Program-made: the position numbers and the translations under genes | Part shown: positions 34,244 through 43,877 of the stretch, piece by piece | How the letters are laid out: each line of letters begins with the position of its first letter | Position numbering within the stretch: the stretch's first letter is position 1 | The notes under the pieces: model-generated | What the model was told of the DNA's origin: nothing | The model's database searches: none | Seen by the model: only the letters and a program-made list of their open reading frames with translations | Assembly: GCF_026891095.1 (NCBI RefSeq) | Contig: NZ_JAPTNL010000003.1 | Span: 186,001-250,000, forward strand | DNA length: 64,000 nt | Source: Roseovarius salincola | GTDB taxonomy: Bacteria; Pseudomonadota; Alphaproteobacteria; Rhodobacterales; Rhodobacteraceae | Direction: 5' to 3'

Positions 34244-35152
34244 TTAACGCCTGGGCCAGAGCGGATGCGGCACCGGGTCCTTGGCACGCAGGAAATGACG
34301 CCGGAATATCTCGCCATAGGAGCGATAAAGATAGCCCTCGTTGCGCCCCAGGTAATGCGCCCTGTGCGCAGCGTATAGTGCGGGCAATCTGTACCAAGGC
34401 ACCTTGGGATTCATGTGATGCACCACATGCAGGTTGTTGTTGAGAAAGATCAGAGCCAGCGGCCCGCGGTCCTCGATGATGACCGTGCGCCCGCGCGCCT
34501 TGTCATGGGCGCGATGCTCCAGGAAGGTGCGGATCTTCAGGATCGACAGCGCCGCGTAGACCGACAGAAGATAGGCCCAGACCGGCATCTGCGCCACGGC
34601 AACCAGCCACCAGAGCACCAGCAGCACCGCTGGCACATGCCACAGCCAGGCCGACAGGACCCCCGGCGCACCGGCCCGCATGGCGCGCAGGTCATCGCGC
34701 ATGAACGCGACCTGCCCCACCAGCGGCCCCAGCAGCAACCGCCCCGCCAGCGTGTTGTTCAGCGCCAGCACCCGACGCAGCCACCCGGGCAGCCGCGCCC
34801 AGACCGCCGGATCGAGGTAATTGCTTTCCGGATCGTCATAGGGATCGGTCAGATGCTCGTCGCGGTGATGCGCCAGATGGGTGTCGCGGAACCGCCGATA
34901 GGGCACGACAAGGTTCAGTGCCGGAAAAACAAGCGCCTCGTTGAGCCGCGCATCGCGCATCGGGTGGCCATGCAACGCCTCGTGACTCAGCGAGGAATGG
35001 AGCGCCACGCATAGCGCAGTCATCACCATGCCCAGCGGCAACCACAGCGCCGCCGCCCATGTCGTGCCAAGCGCCCAGCCGCCATAACAGGCGACCAGCA
35101 GCAGCAATGTCGGCCATTCGGCGCGCGCCCGCGCCCTCAGCGCCTCAGCCAT
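34244..35152 (-). CDS. Membrane fatty acid desaturase family protein
   Basis: 302 aa. The three histidine boxes of membrane di-iron desaturases are seen: HSSLSHEALH, HLAHHRDEH and HVVHHMNPK, among four or so hydrophobic helices. Such enzymes oxidise acyl chains, or related lipids such as carotenoids. Start taken at 35152, which overlaps the DUF2061 gene by eight bases; a longer frame to 35191 overlaps more. Confidence 0.87.
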   Translation of the reverse strand: MAEALRARARAEWPTLLLLVACYGGWALGTTWAAALWLPLGMVMTALCVALHSSLSHEALHGHPMRDARLNEALVFPALNLVVPYRRFRDTHLAHHRDEHLTDPYDDPESNYLDPAVWARLPGWLRRVLALNNTLAGRLLLGPLVGQVAFMRDDLRAMRAGAPGVLSAWLWHVPAVLLVLWWLVAVAQMPVWAYLLSVYAALSILKIRTFLEHRAHDKARGRTVIIEDRGPLALIFLNNNLHVVHHMNPKVPWYRLPALYAAHRAHYLGRNEGYLYRSYGEIFRRHFLRAKDPVPHPLWPRR

Positions 35153-35351
35153 GCCTGCGCCCCCAGCCGATATGCGCCCAGATGCGTTCATATATGAAAT
35201 ACATGGCCAGCCCGAGCATCGTGTTGATCGCCGCCATGGCGCCGCCCACCGCCGCCGATCCGGTCATCAACAACCCGACAATGGCCATGACCGTCAGCCC
35301 GATCACATTCCAGACAATCGCCTTCACCAGCGTGCGCTGCCGCGTTTCCAT
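35145..35351 (-). CDS. DUF2061 family membrane protein
   Basis: 68 aa. Starts METRQRTL at 35351 with GGAGG upstream. Two hydrophobic helices and the pattern KAIVWNVIG / FIYERIWAHIGWG typical of the DUF2061 family. Function unknown. Overlaps the start of the desaturase gene, so the two are cotranscribed. Confidence 0.82.
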   Translation of the reverse strand: METRQRTLVKAIVWNVIGLTVMAIVGLLMTGSAAVGGAMAAINTMLGLAMYFIYERIWAHIGWGRRHG

Positions 35352-35456
35352 GAATCCTCCGATGTTGTGCTTGGCATCATCGTTACGCTCTGACGCGGTG
35401 GCGGGGCATTCCAAAAACAGTTAACATTTTCCTGCATTGGTGATATTAATCACCAT

Positions 35457-36320
35457 ATGTCGCAAAAAACGGACAAACGCCTGCGCGCCGACCTGTTTCG
35501 CATCCGCCTTGCCGAGGCCCTGCGCGAGCGCGGCACCAATCAAAGCGCGCTGGCCCGCGCCGTGGGTGTCGACCGCTCGACCATTTCACAGCTTCTCAAG
35601 GGGTCCGGCGCACGGCTGCCGAATGCGCAGGTGGTGGGCGAATGCGCCCGCGCGCTCGGGGTGTCGGCCGACTGGCTGCTGGGGCTGACCGACAGGCCCG
35701 AAACCGCCGCCGACATCCTTGCCAACACCATGTCGCTGACCGAAGCGCCCCGCGCCCTGGTCGACGAACAGATATTCCAGTGGCACAAGGAAGCTGCAGG
35801 CTACAAGATCCGCCACGTTCCGGCGGGAATGTCTGACATGCTCAAGACCCGCGAGATGGTCGAATGGGAATATGCGCCGCATCTTGGCCGCAGCACGAAA
35901 CAGGTGATCGGCGCCTCCGAGGACCGGATGGAATGGATGCGCGGCGCACAATCCGATTATGAGATCGCGATGCCGATCTTCGAGGTCCACAGCCTGGTGC
36001 GCGGCGATGGCTATTACGCCGGGCTGCCCCGCGACATCCGCGAAACGCAGGTGGATCGCCTGATCGAGACGACCGAGCTACTCTACCCCCGGCTGCGGGT
36101 CTACCTGTTCGACGCGCGGCGGCTCTACTCGGCGCCGGTCACCATATTCGGCCCCCTTCTGGCGGTGATCTATATCGGCCAGAACTACTTGGCGTTTCGC
36201 GATACCGAGCGTGTTCAGGCCCTGACCCAGCACTTCGACCATCTTGTGCGCGAGGCGCATGTCTCGGCGCGCGAGCTGCCCGGCCACTTGCGGACCCTGC
36301 GCCAGGAGCTACTGGCATAG
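35457..36320 (+). CDS. XRE-type helix-turn-helix transcriptional regulator
   Basis: 287 aa. HTH_3 domain at about residues 14-75 (ALRERGTNQSALARAVGVDR, then STISQLLKG). The C-terminal ~190 residues form a separate domain with no recognised ligand site. Divergent from the DUF2061-desaturase pair with about 105 bp between, which it may control. The intergenic stretch (35352-35456) is A/T-rich near the ATG. Confidence 0.85.
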   Translation: MSQKTDKRLRADLFRIRLAEALRERGTNQSALARAVGVDRSTISQLLKGSGARLPNAQVVGECARALGVSADWLLGLTDRPETAADILANTMSLTEAPRALVDEQIFQWHKEAAGYKIRHVPAGMSDMLKTREMVEWEYAPHLGRSTKQVIGASEDRMEWMRGAQSDYEIAMPIFEVHSLVRGDGYYAGLPRDIRETQVDRLIETTELLYPRLRVYLFDARRLYSAPVTIFGPLLAVIYIGQNYLAFRDTERVQALTQHFDHLVREAHVSARELPGHLRTLRQELLA

Positions 36321-36494
36321 ATGCGCGCCACGCTGGCCCGCCGGCCCTGCGCACCGCACGAAGTCTTCGCAAAACCCGCCCTTCATGCCGGTTTCCACCG
36401 TGTCGACATATCAAGGCCATACCACCACCATAGTTTCGGTGCAGGTGCAAAACATGGGCTGATCAATCTGGAACGGGGCAACGGGAGACACCCG

Positions 36495-36632
36495 ATGATC
36501 GACTATTTCCTGATCCTTGCTTTGGGTCTGCTCGTGTTCTGCCGGCCGCTGGCGAACATGGCGCGGCGATCACGCCATATTGCAAGGTTCATTCCGGGCG
36601 AACGCCCGCCCGGTGCGAAAGATCCCCGCTGA
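36495..36632 (+). CDS. 45-aa single-helix membrane peptide, hypothetical
   Basis: Starts MIDYFLIL at 36495 with GGGAGA seven bases before it. One hydrophobic helix (about residues 3-18) followed by a basic tail. Small proteins of this form are easily missed. No family recognised. Confidence 0.45.
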   Translation: MIDYFLILALGLLVFCRPLANMARRSRHIARFIPGERPPGAKDPR

Positions 36633-36985
36633 CCGGATGCGGCTTTGCCCCGGCATCCATCCATGCCGAACCATCGAAGCCAAGTGCCGGCAATACTACG
36701 CATAAATACCTAAATCCTGGCTTCACTAAATTTAGGGTTGATCTCAACTGCCACTGTATTAACGTAGACGCACAACCAAGGGTCGCAAACGGCCCACAGG
36801 CAGACAGAAGGCAGGCATATGATGACTCTACTCCTGCGTTGAGTTGAGTACGATTACCCAGTCCTGAGATAGTTCGTCTCATTTTCGAGACGCGTAGCGT
36901 CACCGGCCGCGTTATCGCCGGGTCTCCGTTCCACATGTTGATGATGATCTGGTTGGGTGCGCCTTGAAACCTACCGGAGGGCAAC
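36633..36985. other. 353-bp lower-GC intergenic region
   Basis: Noticeably more A/T-rich than its surroundings between about 36690 and 36880. It holds an inverted repeat CCTAAAT / ATTTAGG (36709-36715 and 36730-36736) and a short hairpin GACGC-GTA-GCGTC (36889-36901). No open frame with a plausible start and no recognised RNA. It may be the remnant of a lost gene or element, or hold the promoter and an RNA for the broken gene after it. Confidence 0.4.
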
Positions 36986-37387
36986 TTGCTCTTTTACATC
37001 GCCAGTTTCCTGAGCATCGTGTCCGGGCTGATCCTTTTCGGCCTCGGGATATACGGATTGCTGGGCACCGATTACACCAAGCTGCATGTCATCACCGAAT
37101 TGCTGAAACCGATGGGGTTCAGCCCGGTGATCGACCAGCTTTATCTCGGCTTCCTCGCCGCCCTTGGCTTCTGGCTGACGCTGGGCGCCTATATCCGCAT
37201 TCCGGCGGCGATGGCGCTCGGCATGGTCATCGGCAAGCTCTAGCTGGTCGGGGATATCCTGAAGATCGATTCCCTTCTGTCGGTCGCGCTGGTGCTGATC
37301 TTTTACGCGGGACTCTTGCGCATCATCACCAACACCTCGCATGACAAGCATGACCGCATCTCGCCCTACGTGTTCAAGTTCTGGTAG
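36986..37387 (+). pseudogene. Small membrane-protein gene broken by one in-frame TAG
   Basis: Starts TTG at 36986, five bases after GGAGG. The frame encodes 85 residues with hydrophobic helices, then TAG at 37241-37243, then 47 more sense codons in the same frame (from LVGDILKIDS to YVFKFW) ending in TAG at 37385. The second part has another hydrophobic helix and the same codon style, so the two halves were one 133-codon gene. A single CAG to TAG change would explain it. It could be a recent nonsense mutation, a sequencing error, or readthrough. No family recognised. Confidence 0.7.
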
Positions 37388-37421
37388 AAGTGCACAGGCA
37401 CGGCCCCGGTGACGCGCGGGT

Positions 37422-38465
37422 TCAGAACGGCATCGGATGCGCCCGGTGCGCGGCGTCGATATCCTCCAGCACCTCCGAGGACAGTTCCATATCCCCCGCA
37501 TCCAGCGCATGATCGAGCTGCTCAAGACTGGTCGCCCCGAAGATCGCCGAACACATGAAGGGGCGCGAAAGACACCATGCCAGCGCCATCTGCACCGGCT
37601 CCAGCCCGTGCTTTCGCGCAACCTCCAGATAGGCATCGACCGCCCCGAAGGCGCGCTCGGTGATCCGGCCCCCAAGGGTTTCGTTGAGGCAGCGGCGCGA
37701 CCCCTCCGGCACCGCCCCGCCCTGGTATTTGCCGCTCAAAAGACCCGCCGCCAGCGGCGAAAAGGCCAAGAGCCCGACATCCTCGTTGACACAGAGTTCC
37801 GCCATGTCGGTATCGAACAGGCGGCACATCAGCGAATATTCGTTCTGCACCGATGCCACCCGCGGCCAGCCCCGCGCCTCGGCCAGGCGCAGCCATTGCG
37901 CCGTGCCCCATGCGCTTTCGTTGGACAGGCCGAAATGGCGGATATTGCCCTTGTCCACCTGCTTTTGCAGCGCCTCCAGCGTGTCTTCCATATGGGCGAT
38001 GGTCGCGTCGCGGTCCTGCGACGAGGGATCGAAGTGCCAGTTCTTGCGGAACATGTAGCTGCCCCGGTTGGGCCAGTGGAACTGATAAAGGTCGATGTGG
38101 TCCGTTCTGAGCCGCCTGAGCGACCCTTCCACGGTCTCGGGGATGGTGGCGGAACTGATCGGCGCGCCCTCGCGCGCGTTCATGAACCCCTCGCCGGAAT
38201 GCTTGGTCGCAAGGATCACGTCACCGCGCCGCCCGCTTTTGGCGAACCAGTCGCCGATGATCTCCTCGCTGCGCCCGGTGGTTTCCTTGAGCGTCGGGTT
38301 GACCGGGTACATTTCCGCCGTGTCGATGAAGTTCACGCCGCGCTCCAGCGCCCGGTCGATCTGCGCATGTCCCTCGGGCGCACTGTTCTGCGACCCCCAG
38401 CTCATCGAGCCAAGACATAGCGCACTGACCTCAAGGCCGCTGCGGCCAAGCGGGTTCATCCTCAT
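37422..38465 (-). CDS. Aldo/keto reductase
   Basis: 347 aa TIM-barrel NADPH oxidoreductase, Tas/YghZ-like. Shows NFIDTAEMYPVNP near residue 50 with the catalytic Asp and Tyr, the Lys in ILATKHSGEG, the His in YQFHWPNRG and the C-terminal cofactor region. Reduces aldehydes or ketones; substrate unknown. Start ATG at 38465 with AAGGGACAG upstream. Alone on the minus strand, divergent from the first MFS gene. Confidence 0.92.
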   Translation of the reverse strand: MRMNPLGRSGLEVSALCLGSMSWGSQNSAPEGHAQIDRALERGVNFIDTAEMYPVNPTLKETTGRSEEIIGDWFAKSGRRGDVILATKHSGEGFMNAREGAPISSATIPETVEGSLRRLRTDHIDLYQFHWPNRGSYMFRKNWHFDPSSQDRDATIAHMEDTLEALQKQVDKGNIRHFGLSNESAWGTAQWLRLAEARGWPRVASVQNEYSLMCRLFDTDMAELCVNEDVGLLAFSPLAAGLLSGKYQGGAVPEGSRRCLNETLGGRITERAFGAVDAYLEVARKHGLEPVQMALAWCLSRPFMCSAIFGATSLEQLDHALDAGDMELSSEVLEDIDAAHRAHPMPF

Positions 38466-38645
38466 GTCTGTCCCTTCCCGTGGTTTTTCAGGTTTGCGCC
38501 GAACTTAACGTTTTGGCGCGCAAGGTCACCCCCGGATTTGCCCCCGTCGCAAGCGCCGGGAAAATGCGTGAACATGCAAAAAACGACATGGCTTTGTCGA
38601 TTACCTGCTGGCACCTGCGCGCCAAGCTGACACTCTGGTCGGGTC

Positions 38646-39884
38646 ATGCGCATCCTCATTTCATTCGCCGCCCTTTTCCTCTCGGTCATCCTGCTGCAGC
38701 TCTCGACGGGCGGCGTTGCGCCCCTCGATGCCATTTCCGGACTGGCGCTCGATTTCTCGACGGCGCAGATCGGATTTCTGGGGTCTGCGCATTTCGTGGG
38801 CTTCTTCATCGGCTGCTGGTGGTCGCCGCGCCTGATGGGCAATGTCGGCCATTCGCGCGCCTTCGCCGCCTTCACGGCCATGGGCGCGATCGGGCTCTTG
38901 CTGCACATGATGGTGGTCGATCCCTATGCCTGGGCGCTCCTGCGCGTGGCCTCGGGCATCTGCGTTGCGGGCTGCTACACGATCATCGAGGCCTGGCTGC
39001 AGGCCGAAGTCACCAACGAGACGCGCGGCCGCTCGATGGCCGCTTACCGGATGGCCGACATGGGGGCCGCGCTGCTGGCGCAGATGATGATCTCGGTGCT
39101 CGAACCGGCCTCATACGTGTCCTACAACCTGCTGGCGCTGCTGTGTTGCGCGTCGCTTCTGCCGCTGGCGATGACGCGCATCCGCGAACCCGTAACCCCC
39201 GACGCCCCGCGCCTGCGCCCCGGCCTTGCCATCGAATGCTCGCCGCTGGCGGCGATGGGTGTGGTGGTCGCGGCGCTGTCCAGCGCCACCTTCCGCATGA
39301 TCGGGCCGGTCTATGGCCAGCAGGTGGGATTGGCGATCGACCAGATCGCGTGGTTTCTGGCCGCCTTCGTGCTGGGTGGCGCGCTGGCGCAATACCCGGT
39401 GGGCTGGCTCGCGGACCGCTATGACCGCCGCTGGGTGCTGCTGGCGCTGTCGCTTGCCACGATCGTCAGTTGCATCGTCACCGCCATAACGCATGAGCTG
39501 ACCACCAACGGCGTCTTCCTGACCGCGTTCTTCTTCGGGCTGACCAGCTTTCCGATCTTCTCGGTCTCGGTGGCCCATGCGCATGACTTTGCCAGATCCT
39601 CGCAGAGGGTCGAGCTGTCGGCGGCGCTGATGTTCTTCTATGCCATCGGGGCCATCGCCGCGCCGGTCCTCGCCTCCGCGCTGATCGCCCGCTACGGGCC
39701 GCAGGCGATGTTCGCGATGATCGCCGTGGGCCATCTGGCGCTGATCGTGTTCGGATTGGCGCGGATGCGGGCGCGTCCCACCGCGGGCGCGCGCACCTCC
39801 TATATCTGGGCGCCGCGCACCTCTTTCGTGATCGGCCGCCTGACCGGGCGCAGCCGCGAGCGCGATCAGCGCCGCACCGAATGA
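38646..39884 (+). CDS. MFS transporter (first of a convergent pair)
   Basis: 412 aa with twelve hydrophobic segments. The DxxGRR-type loop between helices 2 and 3 is replaced by a looser WWSPRLMGNVGHSRAF; this is the YcaD-like subgroup of the major facilitator superfamily. Substrate unknown. The 3' end overlaps the convergent MFS gene by 19 bp. Confidence 0.88.
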   Translation: MRILISFAALFLSVILLQLSTGGVAPLDAISGLALDFSTAQIGFLGSAHFVGFFIGCWWSPRLMGNVGHSRAFAAFTAMGAIGLLLHMMVVDPYAWALLRVASGICVAGCYTIIEAWLQAEVTNETRGRSMAAYRMADMGAALLAQMMISVLEPASYVSYNLLALLCCASLLPLAMTRIREPVTPDAPRLRPGLAIECSPLAAMGVVVAALSSATFRMIGPVYGQQVGLAIDQIAWFLAAFVLGGALAQYPVGWLADRYDRRWVLLALSLATIVSCIVTAITHELTTNGVFLTAFFFGLTSFPIFSVSVAHAHDFARSSQRVELSAALMFFYAIGAIAAPVLASALIARYGPQAMFAMIAVGHLALIVFGLARMRARPTAGARTSYIWAPRTSFVIGRLTGRSRERDQRRTE

Positions 39885-41161
39885 TCCGCCGGGGCGCCTC
39901 CGGCCTCCGCCGCCTCGGCTGCATCCTCGGCCTGTTCGACATACCATTCCTGCGCCGCCTCCACGGCCACCGGCGAGGAGGTCGGCAAAACGCCCAGGTA
40001 ACTGCCGGTCTCGTCCACCGGGACGGCGGCGCGGCGCGTCATCCGCCAGCTGGCATATAGCGTGATCGCCACGAAGATGACCGCCGAGAACAGCCAGAAC
40101 CCCTCGGGGCCGACCAGCTCCATCACCTGCCCCATGATGATCGGGCCGGCAATCGCCCCGACGCCATAGGCAAAGATCAACCCGCCCGACGCCGCCGCCA
40201 TGTCCTCGACCTCGAGCGTGTCGTTGGTATAGGCGATGAACAGCGCGTAAAGCGGGTTGGCCACGCCGCCCATGATGAAGGCCAGCACCAGCAGCGTCTC
40301 GAACTGGATGCCCGCAAACAGGCCGATCACGGTCGACACCGCGCCGATCGCCCCCATCCCCAGGATCAGTAACCGGCGATCCATCCGGTCCGAGAGCCAC
40401 CCCACCGGAAACTGCCACACCATCGACCCGGCAAAGATCGCCGCCACGAAACCGGTGATCTGCGCGACGCTCAACCCGGCCGCGGCCCCGTAAACCGAGG
40501 CCATGCCGAACTGCGCCGCGAAGACCCCGCCCAGAAGCAGGATGCCGACACTGGCCAGCGGCGAGTGATCGTAAAGCTGGCGCAGGCTCATCGGCTTGGT
40601 GGATTCAAAGGCCGGGGTGGGCGTCACCGACAACAGGATCGGCGCAAAACTCAGCGACACCAGGATCGACGGGATCACGAACAGGAAATACCCCGCCGCC
40701 TCGCCAAGGTTCATCATGCCCTGCGCCGCGATCAGCCCGGCCATCTGCGCCACCATGTAAAGCGACAGCACCTTGCCGCGCGTCTGGTTGGTCGCGGCAT
40801 TGTTGAGCCAGCTTTCGGCCGTCACATAGACGCCCGACAGGCAAAAGCCGATGACCACCCGGATCACCGTCCAGCTGATCGGATCGGTCAGCACCGGAAA
40901 GGCGATCAGCCCGGCGGACAGGAACGACCCGAGCGCCGCAAAGACCCGCACATGCCCCACGCGCCGGATCAGTCCGGGCGCCAGCCGGCTGCCCACCAGG
41001 AAGCCCAGGAAATAGCCCGAGGTGATGATCGACAGCTCCAGCGTGCCGAAACCTTCGATCGCGCCGCGCACACCCATGAGCGTCGCCTGCATGCCGTTGC
41101 CGATCATGATCAGCGTCATGCCCAGCAACAAGGCCCATACCGAGGCGATCACCTGAAACAT
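39866..41161 (-). CDS. MFS transporter (second of a convergent pair)
   Basis: 431 aa with twelve hydrophobic segments and a ~50-residue acidic C-terminal tail. Similar YcaD-like layout to the gene it faces, with matching loop segments (GSRLAPGLIRRVGHVRVF; GWLSDRMDRRLLIL), so the two are paralogs facing each other. Start ATG at 41161; a GTG two codons upstream is also possible. Confidence 0.88.
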   Translation of the reverse strand: MFQVIASVWALLLGMTLIMIGNGMQATLMGVRGAIEGFGTLELSIITSGYFLGFLVGSRLAPGLIRRVGHVRVFAALGSFLSAGLIAFPVLTDPISWTVIRVVIGFCLSGVYVTAESWLNNAATNQTRGKVLSLYMVAQMAGLIAAQGMMNLGEAAGYFLFVIPSILVSLSFAPILLSVTPTPAFESTKPMSLRQLYDHSPLASVGILLLGGVFAAQFGMASVYGAAAGLSVAQITGFVAAIFAGSMVWQFPVGWLSDRMDRRLLILGMGAIGAVSTVIGLFAGIQFETLLVLAFIMGGVANPLYALFIAYTNDTLEVEDMAAASGGLIFAYGVGAIAGPIIMGQVMELVGPEGFWLFSAVIFVAITLYASWRMTRRAAVPVDETGSYLGVLPTSSPVAVEAAQEWYVEQAEDAAEAAEAGGAPADHSVRR

Positions 41162-41387
41162 TCGCACTTGCCTTGTCCTTGGGCGCAGCCGCTGCGCGCT
41201 TGAGGCACTGCTGCGGACGCTTCGTTGCCTGCGGGCCTAGCAGCGGCCACGCCCCTCGTCCAACCCGATTGCGACGCGAATGTCGGATTTTTGCCGCCCC
41301 CGCCGCGCGCTGGCTCTGGCCCTTCGCGCCTGTGCGCATTACACGGGGTGCAATACTGACGCATCCGCAGAACGCAGGACGGACTCG

Positions 41388-43106
41388 ATGGCAAGGCACC
41401 TGATCACATCGGCACTTCCCTATATCAACGGGATCAAGCACCTGGGCACGCTGATCGGCTCTCAGCTTCCCGCTGACCTATATGCGCGCTACCAGCGCGG
41501 GCGCGGTCACGAGGTGCTGTTCCTCTGTGCCACCGACGAACACGGGACCCCCGCGGAACTGGCCGCCGCCAAGACCGGCGAACCCGTGGCCGACTACTGC
41601 GCGCGCATGCACAAGGTGCAGGCGGATCTGGCGCGCGGTTTCCGGCTCAGCTTCGACCATTTCGGCCGCTCCTCCAGCCCCCAGAACCGCCGCCTGACAC
41701 AGCATCTTGCCGGCAAACTCTATGAGTCCGGCCTGATCGAGGAAGTGACCGAGAAACAGGTCTATTCCAAGGCCGATGGCCGCTTCCTGCCGGATCGCTA
41801 CATCGAAGGCACCTGCCCCAATTGCGGCTATGACAAGGCCCGTGGTGACCAGTGCGAGAACTGCACCAAGCAGCTCGACCCGACCGACCTGATCGACCCG
41901 CGCAGCGCCATATCCGGCTCCACCGACCTCGAGGTGCGCGAGACCAAGCACCTGTTCCTGCGCCAGAGCAAAATGCGCGACCAGTTGAACGCCTGGATCG
42001 ACTCCAAGGAGGACTGGCCGATCCTCACGACCTCGATCGCGCGCAAATGGCTCAATGACAATGACGGGCTTCAGGATCGCGGCATCACCCGCGACCTGGA
42101 TTGGGGCATCCCCGTCAAACGCGGCGATGCGGACTGGCCCGGCATGGAAGGCAAGGTGTTCTATGTCTGGTTCGACGCCCCCATCGAATACATCGCGTGC
42201 GCCGCCGAATGGGCCGAGGCCCACAGCCTTGACGACAGCGCCTGGGAACGTTGGTGGCGCACCGGAAAAGGCGCCGCGGATGTGCGCTATACGCAGTTCA
42301 TGGGCAAGGACAACGTGCCCTTCCACACGCTCAGCTTCCCCGCCACGCTGATCGGCTCGGGCGAGGACTGGAAGCTCGTCGATTTCATCAAGTCGTTCAA
42401 TTACCTGAACTATGATGGCGGCCAGTTCAGCACCTCGCAGGGGCGCGGCGTTTTCATGGATCGCGCGCTTGAAATCCTGCCTCCCGATTACTGGCGCTGG
42501 TGGCTGCTCAGCCACGCGCCCGAAAGCTCGGATTCCGAATTCACCTGGGACAATTTCCAGCAATCGGTGAACAAGGACCTTGCCGACGTGCTGGGCAATT
42601 TCGTCTCGCGCGTGACCAAGTTCTGCCGCTCCAAATTCGGCGAGGCGGTGCCCGATGGCGGCGAGATGCGCGCCCGCGAACGCGCTCTGATCGACGATAT
42701 CAGCGACCGGGTGCGCGCCTATGAGGCCCATATGGAGGCCATGGAGGTGCGCAAGGCCGCCCAGGCGCTGCGCGCGATCTGGGTCGAGGGCAACGAATAC
42801 CTGCAAGAGGCCGCGCCCTGGGCCACCTACAAGGAAGACCCCGAACAGGCCGCCGCCCAGATCCGCCTGGCGCTCAACCTGATCCGGCTCTACGCGGTGC
42901 TCTCTTCGCCCTTCATCCCGGATGCCTCGGCGGCGATGCTCAAGGCCATGCAGACCAGCGACGATTCCTGGCCCGACGACGTGGCGCAGGCGCTCGCCCA
43001 TCTTCCCGCAGGGCATGGCTTCATGGTGCCCGAGGTCCTCTTCACCAAGATCACCGACGATCAGCGCGACGAATGGCAGGCACAGTTTTCCGGCGTTCAG
43101 GACTGA
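41388..43106 (+). CDS. metG: Methionyl-tRNA synthetase
   Basis: 572-aa class I synthetase charging tRNA-Met. The HIGH-type motif appears as KHLG in [10 protein letters not shown], a zinc knuckle with four cysteines ([17 protein letters not shown]) is in place, and the KMSKS-like site reads FSTSQGRG, as in this alphaproteobacterial subgroup. No C-terminal tRNA-binding EMAP domain is present. Start ATG at 41388. Confidence 0.96.
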   Translation: MARHLITSALPYINGIKHLGTLIGSQLPADLYARYQRGRGHEVLFLCATDEHGTPAELAAAKTGEPVADYCARMHKVQADLARGFRLSFDHFGRSSSPQNRRLTQHLAGKLYESGLIEEVTEKQVYSKADGRFLPDRYIEGTCPNCGYDKARGDQCENCTKQLDPTDLIDPRSAISGSTDLEVRETKHLFLRQSKMRDQLNAWIDSKEDWPILTTSIARKWLNDNDGLQDRGITRDLDWGIPVKRGDADWPGMEGKVFYVWFDAPIEYIACAAEWAEAHSLDDSAWERWWRTGKGAADVRYTQFMGKDNVPFHTLSFPATLIGSGEDWKLVDFIKSFNYLNYDGGQFSTSQGRGVFMDRALEILPPDYWRWWLLSHAPESSDSEFTWDNFQQSVNKDLADVLGNFVSRVTKFCRSKFGEAVPDGGEMRARERALIDDISDRVRAYEAHMEAMEVRKAAQALRAIWVEGNEYLQEAAPWATYKEDPEQAAAQIRLALNLIRLYAVLSSPFIPDASAAMLKAMQTSDDSWPDDVAQALAHLPAGHGFMVPEVLFTKITDDQRDEWQAQFSGVQD

Positions 43107-43129
43107 CGCCGAGGCTGCCGCACCGGCTC

Positions 43130-43215
43130 TGGTACCCGCGGCCGGACTCGAACCGGCACGGCCTTTCGGCCTGGAGATTTTAAGTCTCCTGTGTCTACCA
43201 TTCCACCACGCGGGC
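43130..43215 (-). tRNA. tRNA-Leu (UAA)
   Basis: 86 nt including CCA, with a long variable arm. Acceptor GCCCGCG pairs with CGCGGGT; the anticodon stem GGAGA/TCTCC holds the loop CTTAAAA, giving anticodon TAA. T arm GCCGG-TTCGAGT-CCGGC is canonical. Confidence 0.97.
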
Positions 43216-43270
43216 CAGTTGAGCGGACAATATCCGTTCCGGCCCCCGTGTAAACCCGTCTGAACGCGCC

Positions 43271-43846
43271 TTAAAGCGCGTCTTCCTGCGCCTCCAGCGC
43301 GGGCAGAAGGTGGCGCTCGCTCAGCCAGGGATTGAGATCCAGCGCCCCGCGCAGCGCCAGCACCGCCTCGGGCACACGCTCCAGCGCCAGCAGCGTCAGG
43401 GCCTGCCCGCTCAGCGCCCCCACATGGTGCGGCGACAGGTCGATGGCGCGCTCCAGATCCGGCAATGCGGCCTCGTAATCCTCACGGATGAAATTGATGA
43501 AAGCGCGTTGGTTGTAGCCTTCGGCATAATCCGGGCAATAGGCGACCAGCGCATCGAACGCCTTGATCGCGCCCGCGAAATCATAGGCCTCGCGCCGCGT
43601 CATGCCCTCGTTCAGAAGCTCCTGGGCGTAAGCGTCGGGCGCATCCGTCCACAAGGCCCACATCCGGTTGGACACCGCCTGACCGCTGCGTTCATCGGGG
43701 GCATCCCGGATCTCGCCGATCAGGCGCGTCAGCGCCTCCGAATGATCAGGCGGCGGCGGGCAGTCCCCGGCCCGCGCCGTGCCGGGCAGCGCCGCGCCGA
43801 CCGCAACAAGGCCGCACAGCAACAGGAAGACAGGCAGAACTTTCAT
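43271..43846 (-). CDS. Exported TPR-repeat protein
   Basis: 191 aa with the start MKVLPVFL at 43846. Signal peptide cleaved near residue 26 (ARAG). The mature part has about three tetratricopeptide-like helical pairs (for example ALPDLERAIDLSPHHVGALS). Such periplasmic proteins mediate protein contacts. Downstream of putR on the same strand with a 31-bp gap, but no known link to proline metabolism. Confidence 0.83.
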   Translation of the reverse strand: MKVLPVFLLLCGLVAVGAALPGTARAGDCPPPPDHSEALTRLIGEIRDAPDERSGQAVSNRMWALWTDAPDAYAQELLNEGMTRREAYDFAGAIKAFDALVAYCPDYAEGYNQRAFINFIREDYEAALPDLERAIDLSPHHVGALSGQALTLLALERVPEAVLALRGALDLNPWLSERHLLPALEAQEDAL

Positions 43847-43877
43847 CTTTTCAACAAAGCACCGCGATGCCGCCCGG

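Noticed and set aside
36709..36736. Inverted repeat CCTAAAT/ATTTAGG as an insertion-sequence end or terminator
   Set aside because: No transposase remnant, no target-site duplication seen and no T run after the stem. Recorded only as part of the gap.
37241..37243. TAG read as pyrrolysine
   Set aside because: The gene is not a methylamine methyltransferase, the MttB-family gene here has no UAG, and no pyl genes are in the window. A CAG to TAG mutation is simpler.
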